Assembly (NCBI GenBank): GCA_036504075.1
Contig: DASXVX010000080.1
Coordinates: 1-58,292 of the forward strand
Length of the DNA stretch: 58,292 bases
Direction: 5' to 3'
Source of the DNA: DASXVX01 sp036504075
GTDB taxonomy: Bacteria; Bacillota; Sulfobacillia; Symbiobacteriales; Symbiobacteriaceae
Shown here in pieces: positions 43,061-52,040 of the stretch (within the stretch, counting starts at the first letter, position 1; each line of letters opens with the position of its first letter). The position numbers and the translations under genes are program-made. The notes under the pieces were generated by a model, which was not told the origin of the DNA, did no database searches, and was given only the letters and a program-made list of their open reading frames with translations.

Positions 43061-43077
43061 TTGGCATGAACCTTGCA
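43061..43077 (+). promoter_or_regulatory. Sigma-54 (-24/-12) promoter
   Basis: TTGGCATGAACCTTGCA matches the TGGCAC-N5-TTGCA consensus with one difference and exact spacing between the GG and GC pairs. Transcription would start near 43089, giving a leader of about 28 bases before the lyase ATG. Confidence 0.8.
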
Positions 43078-43116
43078 CTGTAGGTGGACGACCGAATATC
43101 GTCCGGAGGTGCCGTC

Positions 43117-44310
43117 ATGAGCACGACGTCCAAGGAACAATTTCGTGGGTTTGCCACCCGGTGTGTCCACGCTGGACAGAACCCTGACCCCGCGACCGGT
43201 TCCCTGACGACACCGTTATACCAGACCTCCACCTTCGTATTCCAAAGCGCAGAGCAGGGCGCCGCCCGGTTCGCCGGTCAGGAGCCCGGTTATATCTATA
43301 CCCGGTTGGGAAACCCGACGCTGACCGCCCTGGAAGAGAAACTGGCGGACCTGGAAGGCGGGGAAGCCGGCCTGGTTTTCGGTTCCGGCATGGGCGCCGT
43401 CTCGGGGGTGGTCATGGCCCTCGTCCGGGCCGGGGACCACGTGATCTACGGTGATGCCATTTATGGCTGTACGTTTGATTTTCTGCACGACATTCTCGGC
43501 CGGTTCGGCGTCGAGGCCACCGGCGTGGATTGCGCCCAGCCGGAAGCGGTGGAAGCGGCCATCCGGCCCAATACCAAGGTGCTGATTCTGGAGACCCCGG
43601 CCAACCCCACGTTGAAGCTGGCCGACCTGCGGGCCATGGCCGATATCTGCCACCGGCACGGCATGGCCCTGGTGGTCGACAATACGTTCATGTCGCCGTA
43701 TCTGCAGCGCCCGCTCGACCTGGGCGCCGACGTGGTCATTCACAGTGCGACCAAGTATATCAGCGGCCACGGCGACGTGATCGCCGGCGCGGCGGTGGGC
43801 AAGAAGGCGTTTATCGACGAGGTCCGCATGACGACGCTCAAGAACGTGGGCGCCGTGCTGGGTCCGTTCGAGGCCTGGCTGCTGCTGCGGGGCCTCAAGA
43901 CCCTGCATGTCCGGATGGACAGGCACTCCGACAACGGCATGCAGGTGGCCCGGTTTCTGGAGAAGCATCCCGCCGTGGCCCGGGTCTGGTACCCCGGCCT
44001 GGAGTCCTTTGAACAGTACGACCTGGCCCGCCGTCAGATGACCGGCCCCGGCGGCGTGATCTCCTTCGAACTGAAAGGCGGCCTGGAGGCCGGCCGGCGG
44101 ATGATGAACGCCGTCAAGCTGGCCCACGTGGCGGTAAGCCTCGGCGACGCCGATACGCTGATTCAGCACCCCGCGTCCATGACGCACGCTGTGGTCCCGC
44201 CCGAAGAGCGGGTGAAGGCGGGCATCAGCGATGGCCTGGTCCGCATCAGCGTAGGCCTTGAGGACGCCCGGGACATCATCGCCGACCTGGAGCAGGCGCT
44301 GCGCCCGTGA
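43117..44310 (+). CDS. Cys/Met metabolism PLP enzyme, probably methionine gamma-lyase
   Basis: 397 residues from the ATG at 43117 with CCGGAGGT upstream. The PLP lysine lies in SATKYISGHGDVIAGA, with YTRLGNPT and LVFGSGMGAVSGVV also typical of the cystathionine gamma-synthase family. The FGSGM and YGCTFDF pattern, and a Cys near residue 117 (DAIYGCTF), resemble methionine gamma-lyases (the Cys corresponds to C116 of the Pseudomonas enzyme). It would cleave methionine to methanethiol, 2-oxobutyrate and ammonia. Control by the upstream ACT-domain sigma-54 activator suits catabolic use of an amino acid. Confidence 0.88.
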   Translation: MSTTSKEQFRGFATRCVHAGQNPDPATGSLTTPLYQTSTFVFQSAEQGAARFAGQEPGYIYTRLGNPTLTALEEKLADLEGGEAGLVFGSGMGAVSGVVMALVRAGDHVIYGDAIYGCTFDFLHDILGRFGVEATGVDCAQPEAVEAAIRPNTKVLILETPANPTLKLADLRAMADICHRHGMALVVDNTFMSPYLQRPLDLGADVVIHSATKYISGHGDVIAGAAVGKKAFIDEVRMTTLKNVGAVLGPFEAWLLLRGLKTLHVRMDRHSDNGMQVARFLEKHPAVARVWYPGLESFEQYDLARRQMTGPGGVISFELKGGLEAGRRMMNAVKLAHVAVSLGDADTLIQHPASMTHAVVPPEERVKAGISDGLVRISVGLEDARDIIADLEQALRP

Positions 44311-44370
44311 AACCTGGTGCCACTGGACCTGGCCCCCCCTGATCTCAATATGCCCGGTCCGTAAGCATAT

Positions 44371-44408
44371 GGCGCCGAATCCCTCGGGTGAGGGGTTCGG
44401 CGCCTTTT
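44371..44408 (+). terminator. Rho-independent terminator
   Basis: GGCGCCGAA and CCCTC pair with GAGGGG and TTCGGCGCC, followed by TTTT. It closes the lyase transcript and may serve the convergent ugd gene. Confidence 0.85.
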
Positions 44409-44420
44409 CAACGGGACGGT

Positions 44421-45737
44421 TCACGCCCGGCGCGTGCGGCCGCGGCCGACGCCGTAATAGGCGAATCCGGCCTCGGCCGCGACCTCGGGGTCCCACAGGT
44501 TGCGGCCGTCCACCACAGCCCGGCCGCTCATCGCCCGGCGGACTTGCGACAAGGGTGCCGTCCGGAAGACGTCCCACTCCGTCAGAATCAGAAGGCCGTC
44601 GGCGTCGGTCACGGCGGACCAGGGGTCGGGTGTCAGGGCGAGGCCGGGAAAGCGGTCCGGACTGACCTGCCGGGCGAAGGTCGCCATGCCCGCCGGGTCG
44701 TATGCCTGAACCCGGGCGCCGGCGCCCAGGAGCCGCGGCACCAGGTCCAGCGAAGCGGCGCCGCGCACGTCGTCGGTCTCGGCCTTGAAGGTCAGGCCCC
44801 AGACGGCCACCGTCTTGCCGGCCAGGCCGCCCAGTTCCGTCGTGAGGGCCGAAAGCAGCCGGTGGCGCTGGCGGGCGTTGGCCCGCTCGGCGGCCGGCAA
44901 CAGGTCCAGCCGCACGCCGGCCCGCCGGGACGTCCAGGACAGCGCTTTCAGGTCCTTGGGCAGGCAGGAGCCGCCGTAGCCTGGTCCCGGCGTCAGAAAC
45001 CGCGGACCCACCCGGTGGTCCAGCCCCAGCCCTTTCAGCACGTCCAGTGCGTCGGCGCCCAAGCTGCCGGACAGGGCCGCCATCTCGTTGGCGAAGCTGA
45101 TTTTCATGGCCAGGAACGCGTTGGTGGCGTACTTCACCAACTCCGACTCCTCCCAACCCGTCACCAGCAGCGGGGCATCCAGCCCCACGTACAGGCCGGC
45201 CACCATCAGGGCCGCTGCAGTGTCCGGGCTGCCCACCACGATTCGGTCCGGGTGAAAGAAATCGTAAACCGCAGTCCCTTCCCGCAAAAACTCCGGATTC
45301 GAGACCACGGGAACCCGGCGCCCCAGGACCTCGCACGCCATGCGGCACGTTCCCGGCGGCACGGTGCTTTTCAGCACCAGCACGGTGGCGCCCAGGTCGC
45401 CCAGGCGGCGCAGGTCCCGAAGCAGCCGCTTCAGCGCTCCCAGGTCCGGTGCTCCGCCGGCCCGGGGCGGCGTGCCCACGCAGACAAAGAGCGCCGCCGC
45501 ACCCCTGACGCCTTCCTCCAACTGGTCGGTCAGCGTGAGCTTCCCGCCCAGGTGTTTCATCAGCAGTTCCGGCAGGCCCGGCTCATAGATGGGACAATGC
45601 CCGGATCGCAGGCCCTGGAGTCGCTCCGGATCTACTTCCACCAATCGCACGCGATGGCCCATTTCACAGAAGCAGGCGGCCGAGGTCAGTCCCACATAAC
45701 CGGCCCCGGCGATGGCGATCTCCTGGTCTGCTTGCAT
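44421..45737 (-). CDS. ugd: UDP-glucose 6-dehydrogenase
   Basis: 438 residues from the ATG at 45737; the frame is open 23 codons further but starts less plausibly. Signatures: the NAD-binding motif IAIAGAGYVGLTSAACFCEM, NPEFLREGTAVYDFFHPDR, KYATNAFLAMKISFANEMA (catalytic Lys) and PGPGYGGSCLPKDLKAL (catalytic Cys). It oxidises UDP-glucose to UDP-glucuronate. It is divergent from the spore-coat sugar operon, whose epimerase at 48106 may use its product. The shared promoter region contains a palindrome. Confidence 0.95.
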   Translation of the reverse strand: MQADQEIAIAGAGYVGLTSAACFCEMGHRVRLVEVDPERLQGLRSGHCPIYEPGLPELLMKHLGGKLTLTDQLEEGVRGAAALFVCVGTPPRAGGAPDLGALKRLLRDLRRLGDLGATVLVLKSTVPPGTCRMACEVLGRRVPVVSNPEFLREGTAVYDFFHPDRIVVGSPDTAAALMVAGLYVGLDAPLLVTGWEESELVKYATNAFLAMKISFANEMAALSGSLGADALDVLKGLGLDHRVGPRFLTPGPGYGGSCLPKDLKALSWTSRRAGVRLDLLPAAERANARQRHRLLSALTTELGGLAGKTVAVWGLTFKAETDDVRGAASLDLVPRLLGAGARVQAYDPAGMATFARQVSPDRFPGLALTPDPWSAVTDADGLLILTEWDVFRTAPLSQVRRAMSGRAVVDGRNLWDPEVAAEAGFAYYGVGRGRTRRA

Positions 45738-45827
45738 GCTGCCTGCACCACCCCAATCGGGATGCACGAGTGCCTGCTTTCCAAGTCTATGCGGGCCAGT
45801 TGCCATAATGTGCCCGTCAGGGTAAAC

Positions 45828-45856
45828 CTTTCACCCCGCCTTGAATACGGTGAAAG
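45828..45856. promoter_or_regulatory. Inverted repeat between divergent sugar operons
   Basis: CTTTCACC and GGTGAAAG face each other across 13 bases, and a further GGTGAAAG overlaps the start codon of the nucleotidyltransferase gene at 45883. The position, between ugd and the coat operon, suits a shared operator. Confidence 0.5.
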
Positions 45857-45883
45857 TACCAGCGGAGAGGCGGTGAAGCAGCG

Positions 45884-46951
45884 GTGAAAGCCCTCGTGCT
45901 CTGTGCCGGTCGGGGGACGCGCCTCCGGCCGCTGACGCATACCCGGGCCAAAGCGGCCTTGCCGGTGGCCGGGCAGCCCGTGCTGGGTCACATTCTGGAC
46001 TATTTGCAGCGGTATGGCTTCACCGAGTTCGGGGTTGTCCTCTCACCGGGGCAGGGGGAACTTCGTCGGTTGGCGGCGAGCGGGCCGGAAGTCAAGGTGA
46101 CGTTTATCGTCCAGCGGCAGCCCCGGGGCATCGCCCACGCGGTACAGACTGCGGCGGCCTTCCTGGGCGAGGAGCCGTTTCTCGTCTATCTGGGCGACAT
46201 TTTGACCGACGAGAACCTGGCTCCGGCGCTGGCCCGGTTCGAGCAGGAATCCCCCGATGCCCTCGTCGCCGTGCGGTCGGTGGTCAATCCCCGGGCGTTC
46301 GGCGTCGCTGAATTGGACGGCGATCAGGTGACCGCGGTGGTGGAAAAGCCGGAGTCGCCGCGTTCCAACCTCGCCATCGCCGGCATCTACCTCTTCCGGT
46401 CCTCGGTGCAGGAGGCAATCCGGGGGCTGAAACCGGGCAGTCGCGGCGAATACGAGATCACCGATGCCGTCGCCGCCCTCATCGCGTCCGGGCGCCGGGT
46501 CGTCGCCCACGCCATGACCGGCTGGTGGCAGGACATCGGCACGCCGGAAGGGATCCTCACCGCCAACGGCCTCCTGCTCGACAAAATCCAGACCGACGTC
46601 GCCCCCGGGGTGGGGCTCGGGACGGCCCACATCCAGGGGCGGGTGATCATCGGGCCGGGCACGGTGCTGCAGAACGTGCGGCTCCGGGGGCCGCTGCTGA
46701 TTGGACCCAACTGCCACTTGCAGGATGCGTACCTCGGCCCATACACCAGCGTGGGCGAAGGCGCCCGGATCCTGGGCGCCAGCCTGGAGAATTCGATTCT
46801 GCTGCCCGGCTGCCGGCTGGATGGGCCGGCGGTGCACCTGGAGGATTGCCTCCTGGGGCGGGGAGCGGTGGTGGAAGTGAAGCCGGGCCGGACCGTAACC
46901 CTGCTTCTCGGGGACGACGGGCGGCTCCAGTTCCCCCGGGACCGGAGGTGA
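45884..46951 (+). CDS. Sugar-1-phosphate nucleotidyltransferase (RmlA-like, long form)
   Basis: 355 residues from a GTG at 45884. The catalytic opening ALVLCAGRGTRLRPLTHTRA, then KAALPVAGQPVL, plus LVYLGDILTDE (metal Asp) and VVEKPESPRSN, are of the glucose-1-phosphate thymidylyltransferase type. A C-terminal left-handed beta-helix of hexapeptide repeats (IQGRVIIGPGTVLQNVRLRG) marks the long archaeal/Firmicute form. The donor nucleotide is probably dTTP or UTP. It heads the operon with cotSA, an epimerase and coat gene remnants. Confidence 0.88.
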   Translation: MKALVLCAGRGTRLRPLTHTRAKAALPVAGQPVLGHILDYLQRYGFTEFGVVLSPGQGELRRLAASGPEVKVTFIVQRQPRGIAHAVQTAAAFLGEEPFLVYLGDILTDENLAPALARFEQESPDALVAVRSVVNPRAFGVAELDGDQVTAVVEKPESPRSNLAIAGIYLFRSSVQEAIRGLKPGSRGEYEITDAVAALIASGRRVVAHAMTGWWQDIGTPEGILTANGLLLDKIQTDVAPGVGLGTAHIQGRVIIGPGTVLQNVRLRGPLLIGPNCHLQDAYLGPYTSVGEGARILGASLENSILLPGCRLDGPAVHLEDCLLGRGAVVEVKPGRTVTLLLGDDGRLQFPRDRR

Positions 46952-46958
46952 ATCAGGT

Positions 46959-48101
46959 TTGCGTATCTGTCTGATCTGTACGGAGAAACTGCCGGTTCCG
47001 CCCATCCGCGGCGGCGCGATTCAGCAGTATATCGCCGCCGTGGCCCCCCGGCTATCCCGGGCGCACGCGGTGACGGTCATTTGCCGGAGCGACCCGGCGC
47101 TGCCGGCGGAGGAGATGCTCGCGGCCGTCCGCATCGTGCGTCTGCCCGCCGGCGACCAGGGTGTCTACTTCCGGAACGTCGCCGTCTGGCTCTCGGAGCA
47201 GCCCGTTTTCCAACTGGTGGTGCTCTTTAACCGGCCGGCTTTCGCCGTTCAGATTGCCGGGGCGGCGCGGGGCGCCCGGCTGGCGCTCTCCATGCACAAC
47301 GACATGTTCGAGCCGGACCGGCTCACCCGGTCGGCCGGTCAGGCGGTCCTGGACCGGACCGACCGTGTGGTCTGTATCAGCGCCTACGTCCGGCGGAACA
47401 TCGAACGGCTTTATCCCACGTACAGCCACAAGTTCCGTACCGTATACTCCGGCGTGGATACCGTCCGGTATGGACCCGTCTGGGCGAAGCTGAAGGAGCG
47501 GATGCTGGTGCGGCAGCGGCTGGGGCTGAAGCCCGGGGACCTGGTGGTCCTGCATGTCAGCCGCTTCAGCCCCCGCAAAGGCAACCGGCTGCTGCTTGAC
47601 GCCATGGCGCAGGCGCTGCCGCTCTGTCCGCAGGCGAAGTTGCTGGTGGTCGGCTCCAGCCGTTACGGCACAAACGAACTGGACGACTACGGACAAAGCT
47701 TTCGTCGTGACGCCATGGAACGGCTGAACGGCGCGGCCGTTTTCACCGGCTTCGTGCCGCCGGCGGACGTGGCGGAGCTATACCTTGCCGGGGACCTGTT
47801 CGTGGTCACGTCGCAGTGGCAGGAGCCGCTGGCCCGGGTGCACTACGAGGCGATGGCCGCCGGGCTGCCGATCGTCACCACCGACCGGGGCGGCAACTGC
47901 GAAGTGATCGAAGAGGGCAAAAGCGCCCTGGTGGCCCGGCCCCACGACGATCCGGCGGCATTTGCGGACCACATCGCCCGGCTCCTGGAGGAGCCGGAAC
48001 TGCGGGATCGACTGGGCCGGCGGGGCCGTGAACTGGCCGAGGAACGGTACACCTGGGACCGGGTGGCCGGGGAACTGCTGGCGATCTTTGCGAGGAGGTA
48101 G
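46959..48101 (+). CDS. cotSA: Spore coat glycosyltransferase CotSA-like
   Basis: 380 residues from a TTG at 46959; GGAGGTGA of its ribosome binding site overlaps the previous stop. The opening ICLICTEKLPVPPIRGGAIQ is almost that of Bacillus CotSA, and later blocks match as well: HNDMFEPDR, VYSGVDTVRY, SQWQEPLARVHYEAMAAGLP and TTDRGGNCEVIEEGK. It is a GT4 enzyme of the spore coat. Its neighbours supply the sugar donor and include a coat-type CotE relic, so glycosylation of the spore coat is likely. Confidence 0.9.
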   Translation: MRICLICTEKLPVPPIRGGAIQQYIAAVAPRLSRAHAVTVICRSDPALPAEEMLAAVRIVRLPAGDQGVYFRNVAVWLSEQPVFQLVVLFNRPAFAVQIAGAARGARLALSMHNDMFEPDRLTRSAGQAVLDRTDRVVCISAYVRRNIERLYPTYSHKFRTVYSGVDTVRYGPVWAKLKERMLVRQRLGLKPGDLVVLHVSRFSPRKGNRLLLDAMAQALPLCPQAKLLVVGSSRYGTNELDDYGQSFRRDAMERLNGAAVFTGFVPPADVAELYLAGDLFVVTSQWQEPLARVHYEAMAAGLPIVTTDRGGNCEVIEEGKSALVARPHDDPAAFADHIARLLEEPELRDRLGRRGRELAEERYTWDRVAGELLAIFARR

Positions 48102-48105
48102 AGGG

Positions 48106-49035
48106 ATGGCCCGGTTTCTGGTGACCGGGGCCGGCGGGTTCATCGGGTCGCACCTGATGCGCCGGCTCATCGCCGGCGGGCACGACGCGATTGGCGTCGA
48201 CCGGCGGCCCGTTTCGGTGGCGGGCGCCCGGCCGCCCGCGTCGGGTGCAGGCGCCCGGCCCCCCTGGGTGGAGGGCGACCTGCTATTGATGGACCTGGCG
48301 CCGCTCCTGGCGGGCGCGGAGTACGTCGTCCACCTGGCGGGACAGCCGGGCGTCCGGGAGTCGTGGGCCCAGTTCCCGGCCTATGCCCGGGGCAACATCG
48401 AGACGACCCAGCGGCTTTTGGAGGCGTTGCGGGGCGGCTCCGTCCGGAAGTTCGTGCTGGCTTCCACCTCGTCGGTCTACGGGTCGGCGCCCATGCCCGC
48501 CCGAGAAGACGGCCCGGCGCTGCCGGTCTCGCCGTACGGGGCGACCAAGCTGGCCGCCGAGCAAATTGCAGACCTGTACGGCCGGACCGCTTCCATCCCC
48601 TGGGTCGCGCTGCGCTATTTCACGGTCTACGGCCCCGGCCAGCGGCCCGATATGGCCTTCACCCGCTGGCTGAAGGCGGCCCGGGACGGCGTGCCGATTG
48701 AACTGTACGGCCGGGGCGACCAGGTGCGGGACTTCACCTACGTGGATGACGCGGTCGAGGCCACCATCCGGGCGGCCCTGACGCCCGCGGCTACAGGGAT
48801 GGCCATCAACGTGGGCGGCGGCAGTCCCGTCGCCATCCGGGACACCCTGGCGGTCATCGAGCGGGTCAGCGGGCGGCTTCTCCAGGTCGAAATGCGGCCG
48901 CCGGCCCCCGGCGACATGGCGCTCACCCGGGCCGATACCACCCGGCTGGCGGCGCAGTTGGGCTTTGTGCCGGCCACGCCGCTGGCGGACGGCATCGCCC
49001 GGCAGTACGCCTGGATTACCGGCGGAGGAGCGTAA
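48106..49035 (+). CDS. NAD-dependent sugar-nucleotide epimerase/dehydratase
   Basis: 309 residues, ATG with GAGGAGG upstream, four bases after cotSA. The motif LVTGAGGFIGSHLMRRL, the catalytic pair in SPYGATKLAAEQI and RYFTVYGPGQRPDMAF, are those of UDP-sugar 4-epimerases. Given ugd nearby, UDP-glucuronate 4-epimerase or a related decarboxylase is the likely role; UDP-glucose 4-epimerase is also possible. An Arg/Pro/Ala-rich insertion (residues 42-58, SVAGARPPASGAGARPP) is unusual and looks like a recent repeat expansion. Confidence 0.88.
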   Translation: MARFLVTGAGGFIGSHLMRRLIAGGHDAIGVDRRPVSVAGARPPASGAGARPPWVEGDLLLMDLAPLLAGAEYVVHLAGQPGVRESWAQFPAYARGNIETTQRLLEALRGGSVRKFVLASTSSVYGSAPMPAREDGPALPVSPYGATKLAAEQIADLYGRTASIPWVALRYFTVYGPGQRPDMAFTRWLKAARDGVPIELYGRGDQVRDFTYVDDAVEATIRAALTPAATGMAINVGGGSPVAIRDTLAVIERVSGRLLQVEMRPPAPGDMALTRADTTRLAAQLGFVPATPLADGIARQYAWITGGGA

Positions 49036-49633
49036 TGCGAGCCGCAGGCAGCAACGTGCAACTGGGCATTCTCGCGGAGCGCGGTCCCTCAGCCGCCCGG
49101 TCGTTTGGCCCGCAGACAGCCCTCGTCGAGACCGTGAGCAGGCTGGCGGCCAACGAACGGGTCGATGTGGTCGCCTTCGCGCCGGATGACGCGGACCTGC
49201 GGCGGCAGCGGGTTTTGGCCCACCGTTATCTCGGGCCGGTCCGGGGCTGGACCGTGCCGGAGCGCGGCTTGCCGGACGTGCTCTGCACACCGGCGGGCAG
49301 GGCGTGCCGGTGGGACTGCTGGCGGAGGCGGTGGTGGGCGGCGACCCCATCCGCATCCGGGCGGTGGAGGAGCCGCTGCAGTGGCTCTCGCTGGCCATCG
49401 CCCGTCGATTGGGGCAGGTGGCCGGCGACATGGGCGAGGTAGGCCTGGACTTTGGCCTCGACAGCGGTGGGCGGATCTGGTTCATCGAGCAGAACGCGCA
49501 GCCGGGCCGGGCGGTGTTCGAGCACCTGCGCCGGTCCGATCTTTCGGCCCTGGCGCATCTGCGGCCCGTCCAATATGCCCGGTTTCTGGCAGCAGGAAAA
49601 CAGCCGGGAGCCGTGTCCACACAGTCTACATAA
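49035..49633 (+). pseudogene. YheC/YheD-type coat ATP-grasp gene, deleted and frameshifted
   Basis: The first 80 codons (ATG at 49035, GGCGGAGGAGCG upstream, TAATG overlap with the epimerase) encode VQLGILAERGPSAARSFGPQ, then DDADLRRQRVLAHRY and PERGLPDVL, the opening of YheC/YheD endospore coat proteins. From 49304, in another frame, VGLDFGLDSGGRIWFIEQNA encodes their ATP-grasp C-terminus. About 200 codons of the middle are missing and the frames do not join. The gene is broken by an internal deletion. Confidence 0.75.
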
Positions 49634-49710
49634 CCGAAGCCTGGCGCATACGCTGTTGTGGGGAATGATGCGGCCCGGAGAAGGCTGCAACGCCCTGGGG
49701 AGGAAGCTCT

Positions 49711-50196
49711 GTGTCGGACAGCCGGCTCCAGGAGATCGTAACGAAAGCGGTCGTTGGTCGGACCGAACGCCGTATGACGTGGAGCCATACGGTGCCGGCC
49801 GAAGGCGTCACAGGCGTGTTGGGCGTACACGTCACGGGCGCCACCGTGGCCGTAAAGGATGAGGGCGGCCATCCCGTGGTGGATGTGCTCGCGGACTGTG
49901 ATTTCTGGTGTGCCCACCACAAGAACACGAAGATGAACTGAGCGTAATTACCTTTTCCGCCGCTGGCCAAGAACATGGTGCTGCAGCGGCCAGACCTTGG
50001 TAAACGGGAGCTCACCTGCAACGTGATAGAGGTGGGTGAGCCCAGTCTCGCTGTGGTTGAACTCAGGATGCGTTTCTGGGCGGAGTGCTTGGTGCCGGTG
50101 GTTGGCGAGGGCGGGCAAGTACGCGTCCGATGTGGGACAGTCAGTGACGATTCGCCGGAGTCAAAGCGGAGGCGAAGGCGAAACGCGTCGTTGTAG
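49711..50196 (+). pseudogene. cotE: CotE-like outer coat morphogenetic gene, interrupted
   Basis: GTG start with GGGGAGGA upstream. The first 76 codons (RLQEIVTKAVVGRTERRMTW, then TVPAEGVTGVLGVHVTG and DVLADCDFWCAHHKNTK) follow Bacillus CotE (REIITKAVVAKG, ILGGWIINH, YDINVWYSY..NTK). Two stops follow (49939, 49945), yet the same frame resumes with RELTCNVIEVGEPSLAVVEL and FWAECLVPVVGEGGQVRVRC, matching the CotE C-terminal half. The total, 161 codons, is about normal length, so one or two small indels around 49930-49980 are enough to explain it. CotE assembles the outer coat; here it is probably inactive unless there is a sequencing error. Confidence 0.65.
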
Positions 50197-50227
50197 TGGT
50201 GGTGACCACCGCAACGACGCGTTTTTT
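50181..50227 (+). terminator. Strong terminator of the coat operon
   Basis: AAACGCGTCGTTG pairs with CAACGACGCGTTT, with an inner GGTGGT/ACCACC stem, followed by TTTTTT. Confidence 0.9.
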
Positions 50228-50356
50228 CTGCCGACCCGTCCGGGCCTCAAAAAAATACACGATTGACTACTATCAGTTATGTGAGAGAATTAAGCCAGCT
50301 GATGCACTTCCCTTGTTCCCGATTTGCGCTAATGGCTAGTTCAGGAGATGTTGCCC

Positions 50357-51403
50357 ATGGTAAGCCCGGGGAGACCTTTGGCTGAGGTAGTGCAAGCGGT
50401 TACTGATGCCCTGGATGCAGACATAATTATGTATGCTGGCGAAATTGGACGCCCATACGATACCCGATTTCACAAGTGTTGCGTCAAATACCGTGAGAGG
50501 CCAAATGTGTTGCTGCTATTGACAACATTTGGCGGTAACCCGGATGCAGGCTATCGCATGGCTCGGTGGCTGCAGCAACTATATGTGAATGGTTAGGTCA
50601 TCCTATTTGTGGATACCGTCTGTAAGAGCGCTGGAACCCTCTTGGCCCTGGGAGCCAAGAGCGTGGTCATGTCAGATCGAGCGGAGTTGGGTCCCTTGGA
50701 CATCCAGATCAGCGAAAAGGATGAGCTTGGAGAGAACCGTTCTGGGCTCATAGCGATGGAAGCTCTCCAAACGCTTAGGAGCGAGTCCTTCAAGCTATTT
50801 GAGGACGCCTTTCTTAAGCTGAGGTTCAAGAGCGGTCTGCAAATCACCACCAAGACCGCCGCTGAGATAGCGGCCAAAATAACAGTTGGGCTATTTTCCC
50901 CAATATACGAGCAGGTGGACCCAATGCGTCTTGGCGAAATAAATCGAGCAATGAAGATTGCTCTTGCATATGGGGATCGGCTCAAGACGGATAATGTCAA
51001 GGAAGACACCATCGAGGAACTGATCACCGATTACCCGGAACACGGGTTTGTTGTTGATCGTAGCGAAGCCACTGAACTGTTCTACAGTGTCCGCGAGCCA
51101 AGTCAAGACGAGGCGGCCTTAGCCGAGTTGGTTCGGTCATCTGCGCAGAAGGGGCTCCATGGAGACGAACCCGTCATCATCTCGATATCAGGCGAACTAG
51201 CGAAGCGAGTGGAATCTGGAGGCGAGCAAGATGTCGGAAAAGATGGGAATACGGATAGCCGAGGCTCGGAGGAGAAGCGAGCTCAAGACGAATCGTCTGC
51301 TGGATCGGAAGGGCAACAATCCCCTGGACCCGATACTCAGCAAAGAGAGCCCGAACAAGGAGCGGGAGCACTCGACAAAATCCCAGTATCAGCACATTCC
51401 TAG
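50357..51403 (+). pseudogene. Serine dehydrogenase proteinase-family (SDH/ClpP-SppA-like) gene with an amber codon
   Basis: Translation can start at 50357 (AGGAG nine bases upstream). The frame reads LLLLTTFGGNPDAGYRMARW, reaches TAG at 50594, and continues unbroken as VILFVDTVCKSAGTLLALGA with ELGPLDIQISEKDELGENRS and on to 51403. These are the blocks of the SDH_sah serine-protease family; the nucleophile is the Ser in CKSAGT, downstream of the stop. One nonsense codon is the only defect. The C-terminus is a long hydrophilic tail (EEKRAQDESSAGSEG). Without suppression the product is an inactive 79-residue fragment. Confidence 0.75.
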
Positions 51404-51460
51404 TCAAAAATGCTCCCTCCTGTCGGGACTCCCATGTATTGACTGAACCGAGGTCGCCAA

Positions 51461-51495
51461 AGACCCCAGATCATCTCTGGGGTCTCGCTGTTTTT
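51461..51495 (+). terminator. Rho-independent terminator
   Basis: AGACCCCAGA pairs with TCTGGGGTCT and is followed by CGCTGTTTTT. Confidence 0.85.
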
Positions 51496-51521
51496 CGGGG
51501 TCGTGGTTCTGCCTCGTAACC

Positions 51522-52040
51522 ATGGTAGGCCCGTTGGGCCGTTGCATAAGAGAGTTGGGACCGACTAAGGCCGCCCAGGGGTACCCCGGCACTCGTGCTA
51601 GACCTTTGCGACTCATCATCATCGCAGCGCTGGGGTGTCGTCGGACCCCGAAGAGCAAGAAGCTCTACCGTGACCCGGCTTATCTCCTTACGACGGACCT
51701 GACCATCCCGGTGGAGATTCTCATCCAGGCGTACTTCGACCGCTGGGAGATTGAAGTCAACCGCCGCGACGAAAGAAGCTTGTTCGGAGTAGGTGACGCC
51801 CAGGTCTGGTCAGAACAGGCTGCTCTCCGTGTCCCGCAGTTTCAGGTTGCCGTCTATGCGATGCTACTGCTAGCGTCACTGACTGCCTATGGCCCGAAGC
51901 GGACGAACGACTACTTGCCGCTTCCCAAATGGCGCAAGCCGGACGAGCACAGACACTCCATCTTTGACATCCTCGGTCTGGTCCGCGAGGAGTTAGTCGG
52001 CAACGGTATCCCAAGAATACATGGAAGCCACCAGGGTCAA
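51522..52040 (+). pseudogene. C-terminal remnant of a DDE transposase
   Basis: The frame encodes YRDPAYLLTTDLTIPVEILI, then AYFDRWEIEVNRRDERSLFG and RVPQFQVAVYAMLLLASLTA, the C-terminal catalytic region of an IS4/IS701-like transposase with the Glu in WEIEVN. The first two thirds, with both catalytic aspartates, are absent. No inverted repeats were recognised. It marks a former insertion between the broken protease gene and the lipoprotein. Confidence 0.7.

Noticed and set aside
43216..45348. A 710-codon minus-strand frame across the lyase and ugd genes
   Set aside because: It crosses a terminator and runs antisense to the lyase and out of frame with ugd; no domain is recognisable.
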